A DNA stretch of 64,000 nucleotides from Anastrepha obliqua (GCF_027943255.1 NC_072892.1:20421792-20485791), one strand, 5' to 3'; positions 21,469-32,500 are shown, numbered from the stretch's first letter. The notes: generated by a model from the letters alone, not told the origin. Made by a program: numbers and translations.

Positions 21469-21824
21469 ACCTGAGTGGGAAAAGAGGAGGAAAAAAAATA
21501 GACAAGTTTTTATAAGCTTACAAGGCTGCTAAGAGCATATGTTCCAGGTTCTTTGCTTATTCTTCCTTTTGTGGCCGTGGTCCTTCACTAATGTAATTTT
21601 CTGATTTTGTAATTTTCACTTCACGTTTGTAATTTTCTGAATTTTCAGTATGCTTTTTATACTACAATAATTGATAGCTTTTTAAAATTTTCCGTAACTG
21701 TTTTACGATTCAATTAATCACGTTTTATTTTACAATAGTTGATAGCTTTTTACACTTTCCAATTTTGGTTAGAGCTTTTAATTCATTTATTAGGAAAATC
21801 CTTTTTCACACTGTTCACCTCTGG

Positions 21825-21842
21825 GTCCCTGCTCGGGCGCCA
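21825..21842 (-). promoter_or_regulatory. Primer binding site, tRNA-Lys type
   Basis: The 18 bases next to the 5' LTR read TGGCGCCCGAGCAGGGAC on the element strand. They are complementary to the 3' end of insect tRNA-Lys(UUU) except for one position that would pair G-U (tRNA sequence from memory). The first T is the last base of the LTR. Confidence 0.8.
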
Positions 21843-22386
21843 GAAACGGACTTCCTGTCGGTAGCACTGAAAAAAATAATGGGCCAGCTGCCCAGTAAGG
21901 AAACACTTGATTTTTTATAAGTTACAATTTAATTAAATTCCAAATTCACTAGCTTATAATATAATAAGAAATTAAGTATTAGGTAATGATGAGTAGCCCG
22001 TCCCGAACTCGACTGTCCGCTTGAGGTGACCGCCGCTTCCTTTACACCTATCATTACAACAGCGACGATGCAGTTGTTGTTTGATACGTCTGAGGCCAAC
22101 CTTTGCCTTGACTTCCCACAGGTACAATATGAGTATCATTTCACAATCGTGTGAAATGATTAGTGCTGACACCTTCATTCTAATGCGTATGCTATTCGCC
22201 ATGGCCTTGGCAAGAGTGTCGGATTGCCGCATGCCGGCTTGGTCACTTATGCAATGCGTGTGTTGCAACCGATCGTGGGAATGTTCTATTGCAGGTAATT
22301 GTGAAATAAAAATATGCTGACACTGCGACACGTGTAGCGCGCAGCCGTGGGAGCGTCGCTGTAAATGCGACTGCAGCGTGTTAACT
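21842..22386 (-). repeat. 5' LTR of errantivirus
   Basis: 545 bp, the counterpart of 14103-14647, with two substitutions. It contains promoter and RNA-processing signals by position. I could not place a TATA box, and many gypsy-group LTRs use an initiator instead. Confidence 0.95.
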
Positions 22387-22390
22387 TGTA
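22387..22390. repeat. Errantivirus target site duplication, right copy
   Basis: TGTA directly after the right LTR matches 14099-14102. Confidence 0.9.
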
Positions 22391-22494
22391 TTAATGGTGT
22401 GTTTTTATTTTTGTAAAATAAAGCAATTGACTATCAAAAAAAATCCTTGAAAATCATCATTTTTTCGGGCAAGTGACTACCCCTAACCCCTTAA

Positions 22495-23319
22495 TAAAGT
22501 TACTTTGACTTGTCCACAAACTCAAAAAGCAAATTTAAAGTAAAAAATTTAACATTTTCTTAACACCCAGAAGTGCCCCACGTCATATACACTTTCAATA
22601 CCTTAAGACTACCTGCAAAACAGAGCCAAAAGCCATTCGGACATTCTTTAAATCACATTATCACACTTCAAGCATATTTATCCAAGGGATCAGGTGCAGA
22701 GTAGCAAAAAGGTATGCGAAAAAATCTGCGTTAACGATAAGAAAACTATCGAAAGGACAGAGCAAAAAGTCAATGAACCACAAAAAGGGAGAAATTCAGC
22801 ACGAACTATAATCAGGGACATGGTGGGCACAAGAAGAGAGACAATTTGGCAACCGTGTAGAAAGGTGCAGCATCTGCCGGCACACACAAACACCTATGTA
22901 CGTCACACATACATGTGCAGTGTATTCAGCTGTAAGGAAATGTGTGCCAAGTGCATGCCGAGTGTTTGTGCAAATGGCGATAAGTCGCCGCGCAAGTTAA
23001 TTTATTTGGTTTCCGCAGAAAAACGGAAAAGTGTGTACGTATGTATGTATTTCGATGGTTCAGTGTACTACGGTTGAGTATGGTGAGAATGACTTGTTTT
23101 CTTAAAAATAATGGCAGCAATGTCATATGGGTGTGAAAATCAGTGCGTTAAGTAGCACTGGACTTATTCAGGAGTTTCAGCAATTTATTTGTTTCTTATT
23201 TAATTTTTTTAAATTTTTGTATGAAAAATCCAAATTTCAAGCTTTGCAGAAATTAAAAAAAAAATCCACAAATTTTCGTCAAAGCTCTCCTTTTTTTAAA
23301 TAGAAATTTTAGAAAAATT
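22495..23319. other. Unassigned stretch
   Basis: A 127-residue open frame (22694-23077) is Lys/Arg/Cys-rich with no domain I recognise, and an overlapping frame runs on the other strand. I do not call it a gene. Confidence 0.45.
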
Positions 23320-23535
23320 TCGAGCATGCAGTTTTATGAGAGAAGCTGCAGATGGGCAATGCACTCTGCCCAGCTTCTGTGCGTCTGCTCCGCCTTCGCT
23401 CGAATCAGGCTTGAGGTCTTTGGCGCTGATGTGTTAAGAAGCGACCACCTTCTTCTTCTTAGCACCACAAGATCTACTCAGATTTCATCTTCGGGTAGAT
23501 TTAAAGAAATTTAAAAGGGAATCCGAGTGCAGTAC
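23320..23535 (+). pseudogene. LINE ORF2 C-terminal fragment
   Basis: It encodes LLCVCSAFARIRLEVFGADVL, nearly the same as the end of the LINE relic at 41700-42640 (LCVCPTFARIRLEVFGTDVL), including the SGRFKE tail and stop. About 215 bp remain. Confidence 0.65.
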
Positions 23536-24242
23536 AATGAACTTAAGTGTGTCTAAGTGCTGTACTTGATAGTTGTCCCGACATAAAAAAAAAACAAAAT
23601 GCAGTTTTATAGCCAATTCAACTTTGACACAAAAGTGACTAAAAAATTGAGTTGATTTTTGAAAATTTTGGTTTGCTGGCGATCTTGTGCATTTTTTCCA
23701 AATATCGAATGCTCCAATTTGTATTCATATGGAAGAAAACACCCTTAAAATAGAAGGAGTGATATATTTTTAATATTATCAGTGGTGTAATTGACTGCCT
23801 CTTCTTTTAAAGTGCATTTATTTTTACATTTCACAAAAAACCCTGCGAACTTATAATTTATTCTTTCTGGAGCGGGTTTGAAGGGTTTATGCCTCCTTTG
23901 CACCGATACATCGAACATTATAGAGTTTCTATAATAATTTTATTGTTATGTAAACCTTTATAAAATAAAATAAATAAATAATAAAATTTCAATATCGTTG
24001 ACTTCTGATTTTTCGTCTTCTAAAAAAAACTTTAGAATTATCACTGAATGAATTATTTTTCGCTTTTTCGAGAGCTTAAGATTTTAAAATGATAGTACGA
24101 AACAGAAATATTCTTATAATGATTTTTTTTTTTATTATAATTAGGTAAATAGTTAGATGGCATTTATTTTTATACGTCCGCCGCCGCTACCAGTTACAAA
24201 GTCCATTAAATCAGTACAATTTTTGACTACTTTCTCCAATAA
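23536..24242. other. Unassigned AT-rich stretch
   Basis: No coding or repeat structure recognised. Confidence 0.4.
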
Positions 24243-24548
24243 ATCTGCATAACAAATCTAAATGAGAGCCCAATCAGCAAAAATGCGACGCAAACGATGT
24301 CCTTAATTCTTGCACGAGCTGTATTTTACAGGCACGTAAGGCGAGATACTTTCGTAAAGTTTTCAACGCATTCGGAGAACAAAGGCCAATAACTTGAAAA
24401 CGACGACGAATCGACACTTCGGCGTGTCCTCAAAACACTTCGCTCTATGAACTTCACGGACCGCTTCTTTTTTTTGTTTTTCAAAGTAAGTTTCCAGAAA
24501 TTGGAAGCATTGTTCTGGCGTTAAACGATCATGCCAAAACTTACTCAA
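24243..24548 (-). pseudogene. IS630-like transposase N-terminal relic
   Basis: The 61-residue frame begins near WHDRLTPEQCFQFLETYFEKQ, which resembles the N-terminal helix-turn-helix of the insect IS630-like family. Shifted frames further on contain a CKIQLVQEL-like piece and an IFADW-like piece. It is heavily decayed. Confidence 0.45.
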
Positions 24549-24559
24549 AGAGACGTGTC

Positions 24560-25440
24560 AACAGCGTTTGCCGCTTTCACAGCTGTCGAACCATAGTTAT
24601 CTGGGGATAAGCCAGTCTCTCAAACTGCCAGATCAGAGCGGTATTTTCCAAGCGAAAATTTTTGCTGTGGTGAAAGCCGCGAAGCTAGCCTACATAATAA
24701 CAAGAAAGAACTCAATAATTAATATATGTGTGGACAGTCAAGCAGCAATAAAAGCAAAAAGCTCATGTTGTATTAAGTCCAAAAATGTCCGCAAGCCGCA
24801 GCCTCCTGCGCATCTATTGGGTACCTGGTCACAAAGATATTATGGGAAACGAAATAGTAGAGGAGATGGCAAAAAGTGCTGTTAGACTACCATTTGAACA
24901 AGAGAACGACATGCCAAAACCGCTAAATACCAGTACAAAATACAATGAAATGGACAACTACATGAAAAAACTAGTGGAAGCTAGGTGGACTAATCTGACC
25001 ACATGCAAAACAGCAAAAGTCTTTTGTAGAACAAAGTACAAAAAACTGCCTCAATTCGTGCTTACGCTCTCACGAAAGGACTGCAGAGATATTAAAGATA
25101 TGCTGACAGGTCATAATCCATTGGCTGCACATGCGTGCAAGATAGGGATTGCTAACACGGACAAATGCAGGAAATGCAGATAGGAAGTTAAGGTAACTCT
25201 AGAACACATTCTGTGCGTCTGTCTGGCACTATTAAAAACGCGTTTAAAATTCCTGGGAGCCTCATTGTTTGAGGGTCTGGAGGACGTCTCAAAAGCGGAT
25301 CTCCCAGCTCTGCTTAGATTCGTCAAAAGCGCTGACATCCCACATGATGTCTACTTTCAGTATTCATAGAGGTCGGTATCCATCTGGTATCGTTAGAGAC
25401 CAAAAAGTCTATGCGTGGCTTAATGCCAACCAGGCTAACC
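24560..25440 (+). pseudogene. LINE ORF2 RNase H and C-terminus
   Basis: RNase H pieces are IFQAKIFAVVKAAKLA (catalytic Glu region), INICVDSQAAIKA (Asp) and, after a frameshift, RIYWVPGHKDIMGNEIVEEMAKSA. A helical segment leads to GHNPLAAHACKIGIANTDKCRKC, a stop near 25181, and a further in-line tail with LEHILCVC and LPALLRFVKSADIP. The 3' end carries AACCTAACCTAAC, a telomere-like tail also seen on the LINE at 29530-29918. The copy is 5'-truncated. Confidence 0.75.
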
Positions 25441-26700
25441 TAACCTAACGTAGACCTCTAGACTCCATTGCTATGTATTTGAAGTCGAATTATTATTTTC
25501 GTAATTTTCATAATATAATTCGTGATGAATTCGGAAATATTTAAATATGTAATATTTCTTAGTTAATTCCAATTCATCAAATTGCAGGCTAAAATATGGA
25601 AATGTATAGAGCAAAACCTATCAACTTAATTCCATTACTGAATTTACATCTGGCTTTATCACAGTTACTGTTTAATCACCCTTTTGCGCCTACACTTACT
25701 TAAGGTTAAGTTCGTAAATCCTATTAGCAGAAGTGAGCTTCCACAAAATCACTGTTGCTTATACACCGCCAGCATACAAGCATTCGATTTCCAAAACTGA
25801 TGTTCAAAGTTGATTAATATTTTAAGCCAACTACCCCTCCTAACAGTTTAAATAGCGCCGGAGTGTTAACAGTGAAATATTTAACTTTTTTATTTTATTT
25901 TGTATTTTTAAAAGAGTAGATCTATTGGCCCTAGGGCGTTTACTGAAATCTAATTGCTGCAAAATATTTCATTTGCTCGGTGTTCGCACTTTCAAATATA
26001 CAGAAAGTTCGCCAATTAGGGCGTCCTAATAGCTCAACAAACCAATTCCGAATTAAGGCCATCAGCGCTTTTCTAACAATTATGGCATGAGCGGCGGTTC
26101 ATATGTGTCTGATGAACAACCACAGAATAAGGCCAATGTCACATCAACAAAAAAGGCAAAATGACAAACGCAACAACAAACAACACATCTCTTCAACACT
26201 TGCACATTACAGATATGAAAATACAGCAAAAGCGAACTTTTAGTTGCACCGCAGCTGGGCCTCTAGGGGTAACCAGACCCTTCGACATGCGAAATGCACA
26301 AAGCTACCCCAAATTCACGCAAGCCCCAGCGATAAGTGGTGGTAACATCCGCGTTAAGATATACACAGAGATACTGCGTTCATACCCAACAATAGAAAGC
26401 ACGAATTCCAGGCTGTTGGTTCGAGACTCCATGCAAGGTGATGCAAAATGAAGGGATTATATACAGTTAGAAGGTTGCCAAAAGCGAATTTTCCAGAAAA
26501 TTTTTAAATTTATTGATCTAAAAATTTGTACACATATTATGTTATCTTTTAACTGTATTTTAAGACTTAGTATTAGCAAAAACATTTATTTGGAAAGGAG
26601 CTACAGCTGTTCTCCGCGAACTCCTCTCAAAACAGACGTTTTGCGGTGAGTAATATATCTCTGAACTGGATCCTCTGAAATTAAAAAACCAAACACATTT
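25441..26700. other. Unassigned stretch
   Basis: A 96-residue open frame (26161-26451) has no domain pattern. No termini seen. Confidence 0.4.
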
Positions 26701-27030
26701 CGTTAAAGTAATGTTTAACCTAGTAATTAATCGAAGAAATAAGCAAAATCAATTTTTTTGACAAAATGGCGCTTTCTCAAAAAAAAATCGATTTTTGACC
26801 AAAATTTCGACCTTAAATTGTTTATAAAAAACAAAAAAAAATATTTATCGATGAAAAAAAATCTTCGATTAATTAATAAAAAGTACGTATATTTAAGAAG
26901 TTCGCGTTCAAATTTGAGACTAATCGGTTTAGCCGTTTTCGAGTAACCGACTTTGAAAACACCTTTTTGAGAAAAACGCGTTTGAAGTTTGAAAAGCACT
27001 TTACATAGGATACAAACTTTTTTTTAACTT
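26701..27030 (-). repeat. TTAA-family-like internal sequence
   Basis: On the minus strand, 27000 to about 26910 reads AACGCGTTTTTCTCAAAAAG, an AAGTCGGT block, CTCGAAAACGG, AACCGATTAG and TCAAATTTG. The same blocks in the same order occur at 58310-58405 in the complete TTAA element. No TTAA termini can be placed here. Confidence 0.5.
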
Positions 27031-27031
27031 A

Positions 27032-27196
27032 CATGGAATTGTCTATTCCAGGACCATATAATACACCCTCCGCCGCTTCGGCAGCTTCCAATAACTCGAG
27101 TTGATGTTGTCTGCGGGCCATTCTTCCATCTCGGGTGCTCGCACGCGCTCTAAAATCGGAAATGTTCACGCGCAGCTCATCTTCTTTTTCGGCATA
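27032..27196 (-). other. Orphan exon-like open frame with splice-donor consensus
   Basis: About 54 codons on the minus strand are open from 27196 to a TAA, with strongly protein-like composition: acidic/basic start (EKEDELRVN), ARASTRDGRMARRQHQ, then LELLEAAEAAEGVLYGPGI. The frame ends at CAT|GTAAGT, a near-consensus 5' splice site. Its 5' side is cut by the LINE tail at 27243. It could be an exon of a host gene or of an intron-containing transposase gene from the neighbouring repeat. I do not recognise the protein. Confidence 0.45.
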
Positions 27197-27242
27197 TCAA
27201 TGCGCATTGCGCCCAAGTGTAATTCCTATTGCCAGCTGCACC

Positions 27243-28037
27243 TTTAGATTAGATTAGATTTGTGGAAGTCCAAGCACTCGGTCAGTAGACCATTGTACTA
27301 CACCCGGTTAGATATCAGTAGAAAGAATAGGAAAGATAAAAAGTGGATGGTAAAACGGAGTTTGAGGTCACTCTTCCACGAATCACTTGGATTCATTGAT
27401 GAATTTTAAGAGATTCGTAAGAGGAAGAGTATGAACTTTGTCCATACTCAGTATATCGTAACCCAATATCCTAAGTCTGATTCTGGAAAATGCAGGACAG
27501 CTACAGAGAAAATGTTCTGCAATATCGTCATTTTCAAGACAGGATAGGCATATCAGGCTGTCTACGACCGCTGTGCTTTGTGATTACACCCACCAGTACT
27601 CTCAGGTCCTTTCTGCTGAGTTTTAGAAGAAAGGTCGCTGTTTTGCTGTTTGGTTCTTTCACAAAGCACTTGGCTACTCTACCCGAGTTCAACTCAGTCC
27701 AACGACCTCTGTGAATAGATCTCATGAAGTCGTCAATCCATAGTTAAATGGATGCAGAATTGACACCTAGAAAGGGTTCAGGGCCTATTGGCATACTTGC
27801 AGCGCCTTCATTTGCCAATTTATCAGCTAACACGTTCCCTGTAATACCACAATGTCCAAGCACCCAAATAAGACTAACTTTGTTGTGTTTTGCAACACTG
27901 TTCAGTTTTGTCTTACATTCACCGTCTAACTTCGAAGAGCAGTGTGGGTTAGCAAGCGCTTTCAGTGCAGCTTGACTGTCAGCTGCACCATGAGTCTCCG
28001 GCCTTGTACTTTTAAGCACTCTGAAACGCCTTTTCAA
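27243..28037 (-). pseudogene. LINE ORF2 RNase H and C-terminus
   Basis: A sister copy of 4194-5156 in the opposite orientation. 27744-28037 encodes ADSQAALKALANPHCSSKL and VLGHCGITGNVLADKLANEG (RNase H). 27534-27725 encodes RGRWTELNSGRVAKCFVKEP and LLKLSRKDLRVLVG. The cysteine block and a leucine-rich tail follow in a shifted frame. The 3' end is a short tandem TTAGATTAGATTAG (plus strand). Confidence 0.75.
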
Positions 28038-29170
28038 ATTTGCGTGTAAATTCGAAAATATTCACGAGAACGACACGAATTTTTCTGTGTGTATTCTTAA
28101 ATATAGGTATGTACATTAAGAAAAAAAAATAATAAATCGATTTTTTGAAAATTCTGCATATAACCCCTGAAAATTGCAATAGTCGTGGCTGGGTTCTAAC
28201 ACATTCTCCGCCGGAAATTTATGAGACTTTATGGCTGCAGCAGTCAATAATCACCACCTACAATTGGTTAGTTGAAAGGCATTACGGGTACTGAACGTGG
28301 ACTTCTACCGTCGTCGTATGGATCAGTCCAACTGGGCTAGTCCTAAACTAGGCTTGAGATATTCCAACGTCGTGGAGTGTATGCATATTTATATTTACAA
28401 ACATGTACATATATAAATTCGAGTGCTTTGTGTGCTTTGTTCTCTTTTTTGAGTGTCTAGCAATGAAATCCTTCGTTTTTGTACTTTATTGTCTCCCATA
28501 CGACGGATACGAGTCGCACAATAGTTATTCATCAACTATAACTGGCATGAAACAAAAGCAACTGCGGTGAGTTGTGAAATTATTTTATAAACATTCGCGG
28601 CAAATCAGTGGTATTGTGGCATTTCGACGCCTATTTGCGCGTTATTTGCCACAGTACTTTATTTGCCAACAAAGAGGTGAGGGGATATTTACATGGTTAC
28701 ACGACGAAACAATTGTTCATGCCAATGGGGAGAGGTTATGTTGTAATAGCCTGATTGCCACTCCCTCATAACTTTGCAACAAATTATAATTACAAGTGTT
28801 CCGAAAGTTGCGGAAACAAGGAACTGCCAAAGGAGGTGGAAGTTATAAAAAGTGTTGTGGATAAAAGTCAAATGTAGCAAACTTTCGGCAATGCTTAATG
28901 CAAAAAACTGTAAAAAGCACCATTCATCTATGTATGCATTTACATATACAGGGTGCATACAGCAGTTTAGGGCAGGCATAATTATATGTGGCTATAACTT
29001 CTCCATTATTTTATCTTATCTTTTTGCTCCTTTTCAGATAAGATATGGAGGACTACAACTTAGCTCAAGAAATGAAGAGACCTGCAGTTATTGTCGCTAC
29101 ATGTGTAAATTACATCGATTTAGAAATCCCTAATTTTCTTGAGTGCGTCCGTTCATTCCTTCATAAGGTT
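28038..29170. other. Unassigned stretch
   Basis: AT-rich sequence with no clear coding, RNA or terminal-repeat signals. Confidence 0.4.
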
Positions 29171-29177
29171 CATCGTA

Positions 29178-30126
29178 CATAAGGATAATTTGGGTACATG
29201 GCCATAGTAACATTGCTGGAAACTGATAAGCCGACGAGATGGCCAGACAAGGGACCTGTGAGGTAGTGTGCCCGCGAAAGGAGAGGATCGGGATCCCCTT
29301 AACAAACTGTGCTCTACTTATAGAAGGATGGGCTTTTCACGTTGGCGGTAATTCAGCGAGCGCTGGGCAAGTACACGAACGTGTAGGGTCGCGAAATCCT
29401 TCTGGCCACGTTTGGATCGGAGGCGATCGAGGGATATTCTGAGGATGACAAAATCTCAGCTCTTAAAATTTGTGGGCATCCTCATAGGGCACTTTTCGCG
29501 GGGCATACATGCCGTGAAACTCAGAATTAGGTTAGGTTAAATGGCTGCCCTAGCTTAGGGCACACGTGGACAAATATTGAAAATTCGTCCGTTGTGATGC
29601 CATACATGAGAGAGGAGCAAGGAGAAGGGAGGAAAGAAGGAGCCTTGGGATGATAACCATACATTTTAGACCCGCTATATCCGCAGGCGTAGCGAAAAAA
29701 TGAGAGCCCATATGTCTAAATCTTGCCAGACGAGAGCAGGGCAGCTGAAAAGAAGGTGTTGAGATGATTCCACCTCGTCCTCCAGACAGCTTCTGCAGAA
29801 CGGACTTGAAGCAATCCCAAGTCTCACGGCATGGATACGTAACGGACAATGTCCGGTAAGGGTACCCACCAAATTCGAGAGCAAAGCCCTAGCTCTTAGC
29901 CTTAGGAGTTCCCTGGAGACTCGGAATTACTTCAAGTCATTTTTGCATCAGCTGTATGGAGGATGAGGTGGAATCATCTCAGCACGTACTCCTTAGTTGG
30001 GCAACCCTCCTCACCTCTCTCCTTTTCGTCCTATCGTTTTTCCTTGACCTCTTTCCCCCCCCCCCCCCCCCTTGCCAAACTTCTTTCGTCTAAGTGGGTC
30101 CACTCTCTGGGCAACGATTACAACCT
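29178..30126 (+). pseudogene. LINE ORF2 RNase H relic, interrupted by another LINE
   Basis: The first part (29178-29529) encodes IIWVHGHSNIAGN and ADEMARQG (RNase H end), then text leading to GIHAVKLRI. The second part resumes at 29919 with SSHFCISCMEDEVESSQH and runs to a 3' end at CAACCTAACCTAATG. The two parts belong to one copy split by the minus-strand LINE at 29530-29918. The second part contains a 17-C homopolymer at 30055-30071. Confidence 0.7.
29530..29918 (-). mobile_element. 5'-truncated LINE inserted in another LINE
   Basis: The minus strand encodes VGTLTGHCPLRIHAVRLGIA, then FCRSCLEDEVESSQHLLFSC, the C-terminal Cys/His block of the same LINE family as its host copy. ACTCAGAATTA (29519-29529) and ACTCGGAATTA (29919-29929) flank it as a target duplication with one mismatch in 11 bp. 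Its 3' end is next to GTTAGGTTAA. Confidence 0.75.
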
Positions 30127-30139
30127 AACCTAATGTTCA

Positions 30140-31000
30140 CCGTGAATGAAAGCATCAGGCGGTAATCCACAATTTGTTGCACAACGTAAAAAGCACGTCA
30201 AACGTTGTGACTGTGTCCGTAGTGCAAGATATCATAGAATCAAAATCAATGAGGGTCCTTGGGAGGGAGGTTAATGCTTCTGAGATTGTTATCCGTCAAG
30301 TTATCTATGAAGATATCCGGTATAAATCCTACGTTATGTGCAGAAGACTGTTAATGTCGGAGTAAGCACGAAAACAGCGAACTCTCCGATCAAAACGCCT
30401 TCTAAACAAAATTGAACTCTCTGAAGTGCCTGAGATGTTATGGTTATTTTCTGATGAAAAACTTTTGACCAAGACCAAAAGAACCAAAGCAGAAATGGCA
30501 AATGGCTATGTTCCATTCGTACAGAGATTCCTGTTGTCATGCTCATGAAGTTTCGCGCCACTGCTATGGTTTTAGGTGTTGTGAGCAACAAAGGACATGT
30601 CATGCCGCTACTTCTTTTTCAGAGACAGTAATGGGACCCTGGGAAGATAGTGTACTCGACGAGAGCACATACAACTTTCGGTAAGTCTCAGCTCCTTCAC
30701 ACCAATGCACGATGACGACACAAGATTGGATCACTGAAAACTACCTTGACCACATAACGTCGAACTTTTGGCTGCCTAACGCCCCAAACTATAGTCACCT
30801 GGATTACTATTCGTATGTATGGAGCGTAGTTGAGCGTGAAACCAATAAGCATCCTCATAACACCATTTCTTCTCTGAAAGTTGCAATTAATACCGTTATG
30901 GTCAATTTGAAGAAGGAGCATTTGGTGCGGGCATGCAATCATCTCCAGACACGGATCGAGGAAGTGATTGCTGGCAATGGAGTAATGAAGTAATACAATT
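30140..31000 (+). pseudogene. Tc1/IS630-like transposase, heavily decayed
   Basis: Pieces appear in order: a VNASEIVIRQVIYEDIRYKS block (helix-turn-helix), LWLFSDEKLLTK with the first catalytic Asp, and at 30712-30993 LDYYSYVWSVVERETNKHPH with the third Asp followed by a C-terminus (HLQTRIEEVIAGNGVMK) and stop. Many frameshifts and stops lie between. No terminal repeats are visible. Confidence 0.6.
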
Positions 31001-31739
31001 CCTAGAACTAATAACTAATGGAAAGCTAGTTGCCAGAACCTCCAGCTCGTTTAACACCTGTTAGCCTAAGTGAACATTCTGCATTGCATAGAATATGAGA
31101 TTTTAGAAATTTATGCTGTTTCAGTTTTAAATTCCATGAAAGAGGCTACCCTCCTTTAATATACAGCTTATAAGTTTTACAGACTTTTTCAAGGTTAATT
31201 TCTATTAAAGTGCATCAGTAATACTTACACATATTTCCAAAAATTGTTATGATGAGTTGCTGTAAATGAAACCAACTGAAAAGTGCGCACGTCGAGTTCG
31301 CCCAGTACGAAAACATATAAATGCTTAAGTTTGCTGATGGGTGTTTATAGACGAAGATATGGATTTAAATTATTCGGTGGCTGCCATTTACTTTGCTTCA
31401 CTCCTACTATTTATGCATCACATCGAAATTAAGTGGTAAGTTTGGGTAAAGGAGGAGCATCTTGTGTCTTTTTTGTGTTCGTTCCGAAGTAAATTAAATA
31501 TTTTTACTTTGATCTAAAATAAGAAGTCGAATTGAAATGAATTATGAATTGGTGGTAATTGGGTGAATTAAGTTGAAATGTGTAACTAGAGGGCTACTCA
31601 ATAGGTACCCTCGAACATTCGCAATGCATAGCGGATTTCTTGGTCAAAGTGAATTGTCTAATTTATATAGCAAAAATACTACGGTATAGTAGAGCATTTA
31701 ATAGTATTAATACTTTTTTTTATGGTGGGTGAGGTAGGG
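31001..31739. other. Unassigned stretch
   Basis: The only hint is GGGCTACTCAATAGGTACCC at 31592-31611, similar to the terminus of the IS630-like element at 62428 and possibly a solo end. Nothing else is supported. Confidence 0.35.
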
Positions 31740-32500
31740 TTCAAAATGTCTTCGCACTTACACTAAAACGATCCCTCCTCTCCTGGGGAGACACCCTTCC
31801 CGGAACTTCTTTCTATAGGGCCGGGAGGGAATCCATTGGTCAATGCTATTCACCCACGTCTGGGTCCACCATATTTGTAGCGAGCTTTCATGCTATGGGC
31901 TCGTCTTCTTGTATCTCTTTCTGGGCGGTTTCGCTTTGTTGCACTGTGTCGAGGTCAATCTTTTTTTCCGTAGTACGTTCTCGATGTATTTCTTTACCGC
32001 GTTCCAGCTGTCCTCGCGTTCGAGCATTTTGCTGATTATGTTGCTCGGTGTGCGATGTCGCCAATCTGCTCCCACAGAGCATTTCTTTCCGCGAGCTATC
32101 TGTCACAACTAAAAAACGTGTGTTCGGCGTCATCGCTCAGCGCTTCGCAGTATATGCACTTGGAATCGGTTACCTTGCCCATGCGGTATAGATATCTCCG
32201 AAAGTATCAGTGGCCCGAGAAGAACTGAGTTAAGAGGTAGTTCACTTCCCCGAAGTTCCTTTGGACTCATTTGTCAATTGATGGAATAAGTTTCGCCGTC
32301 CATCTGCCACTCGGTTCAGTGTCCCATCGGCTTTACCACCACAGCATGGTTTGGCATCTGCGTTCTGAGAAGCTAGGGATGACGTGTTTCTTCTTGGAGT
32401 CACACGCATCCATTCGTTCCCGGGCCATGAGGTCGACGGGTAACTGCCCGCTGATCACGAAAATTGCTGCGCCTGAGACAGTGCGGTAAGCTGAGGCAAC
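31740..32500 (-). pseudogene. R1-like LINE ORF2 C-terminal region
   Basis: Read on the minus strand: RERMDACDSKK, then a degraded LIPSID-like block, FGEVNYLLTQFFSGH, FRRYLYRMGKVTDSKC, IYCEALSDDAEHT. This is the C-terminal domain with the CCHC-type Cys/His block of R1/Jockey-group LINEs. A Lys-rich tail follows (31888-32000). The copy is 5'-truncated and frameshifted after DDAEHT. Confidence 0.65.

Larger units (their letters stand above)
14103..22386 (-). mobile_element. Full-length errantivirus (gypsy-group LTR retrotransposon with env)
   Basis: This 8.3-kb provirus is on the minus strand. Its order is 5' LTR (21842-22386), primer site, gag, pol in the -1 frame, env, polypurine tract, 3' LTR (14103-14647). 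The LTRs differ at only two positions, so the insertion is young. pol is nevertheless broken twice (about 19443-19477 and about 18040), so this copy cannot complete its cycle alone. A gap of about 0.9 kb between pol and env contains a 33-base homopolymer. Errantiviruses are insect endogenous retroviruses, often expressed around the ovary. Confidence 0.95.
12598..22494. mobile_element. TTAA-bounded element split by two later insertions
   Basis: TTAA at 12598-12601 is followed by GGGGTTAGGAGTG. TTAA at 22491-22494, read inward on the minus strand, is followed by GGGGTTAGGGGTAG. Removing the IS630-like insertion (13040-13941) and the errantivirus with one copy of its duplication leaves about 0.7 kb, close to the intact 737-bp element at 58127-58863. 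Its left part shares with that element an AAAATTTGAAGTG block followed by a GCGTTTTCCTCAAAAC box. The element is non-autonomous, of Kolobok or piggyBac type by target site (inference). Confidence 0.65.

Noticed and set aside
22694..23077. 127-residue Lys/Arg/Cys-rich frame
   Set aside because: No family signature, an overlapping frame on the other strand, and no neighbouring exon or splice evidence.
26161..26451. 96-residue frame as a host gene
   Set aside because: Low-complexity start, no domain, no conserved context.
30055..30071. 17-C run as a regulatory or G-quadruplex element
   Set aside because: It lies in a decayed LINE and is most simply replication slippage. A single C run alone is not evidence of function.
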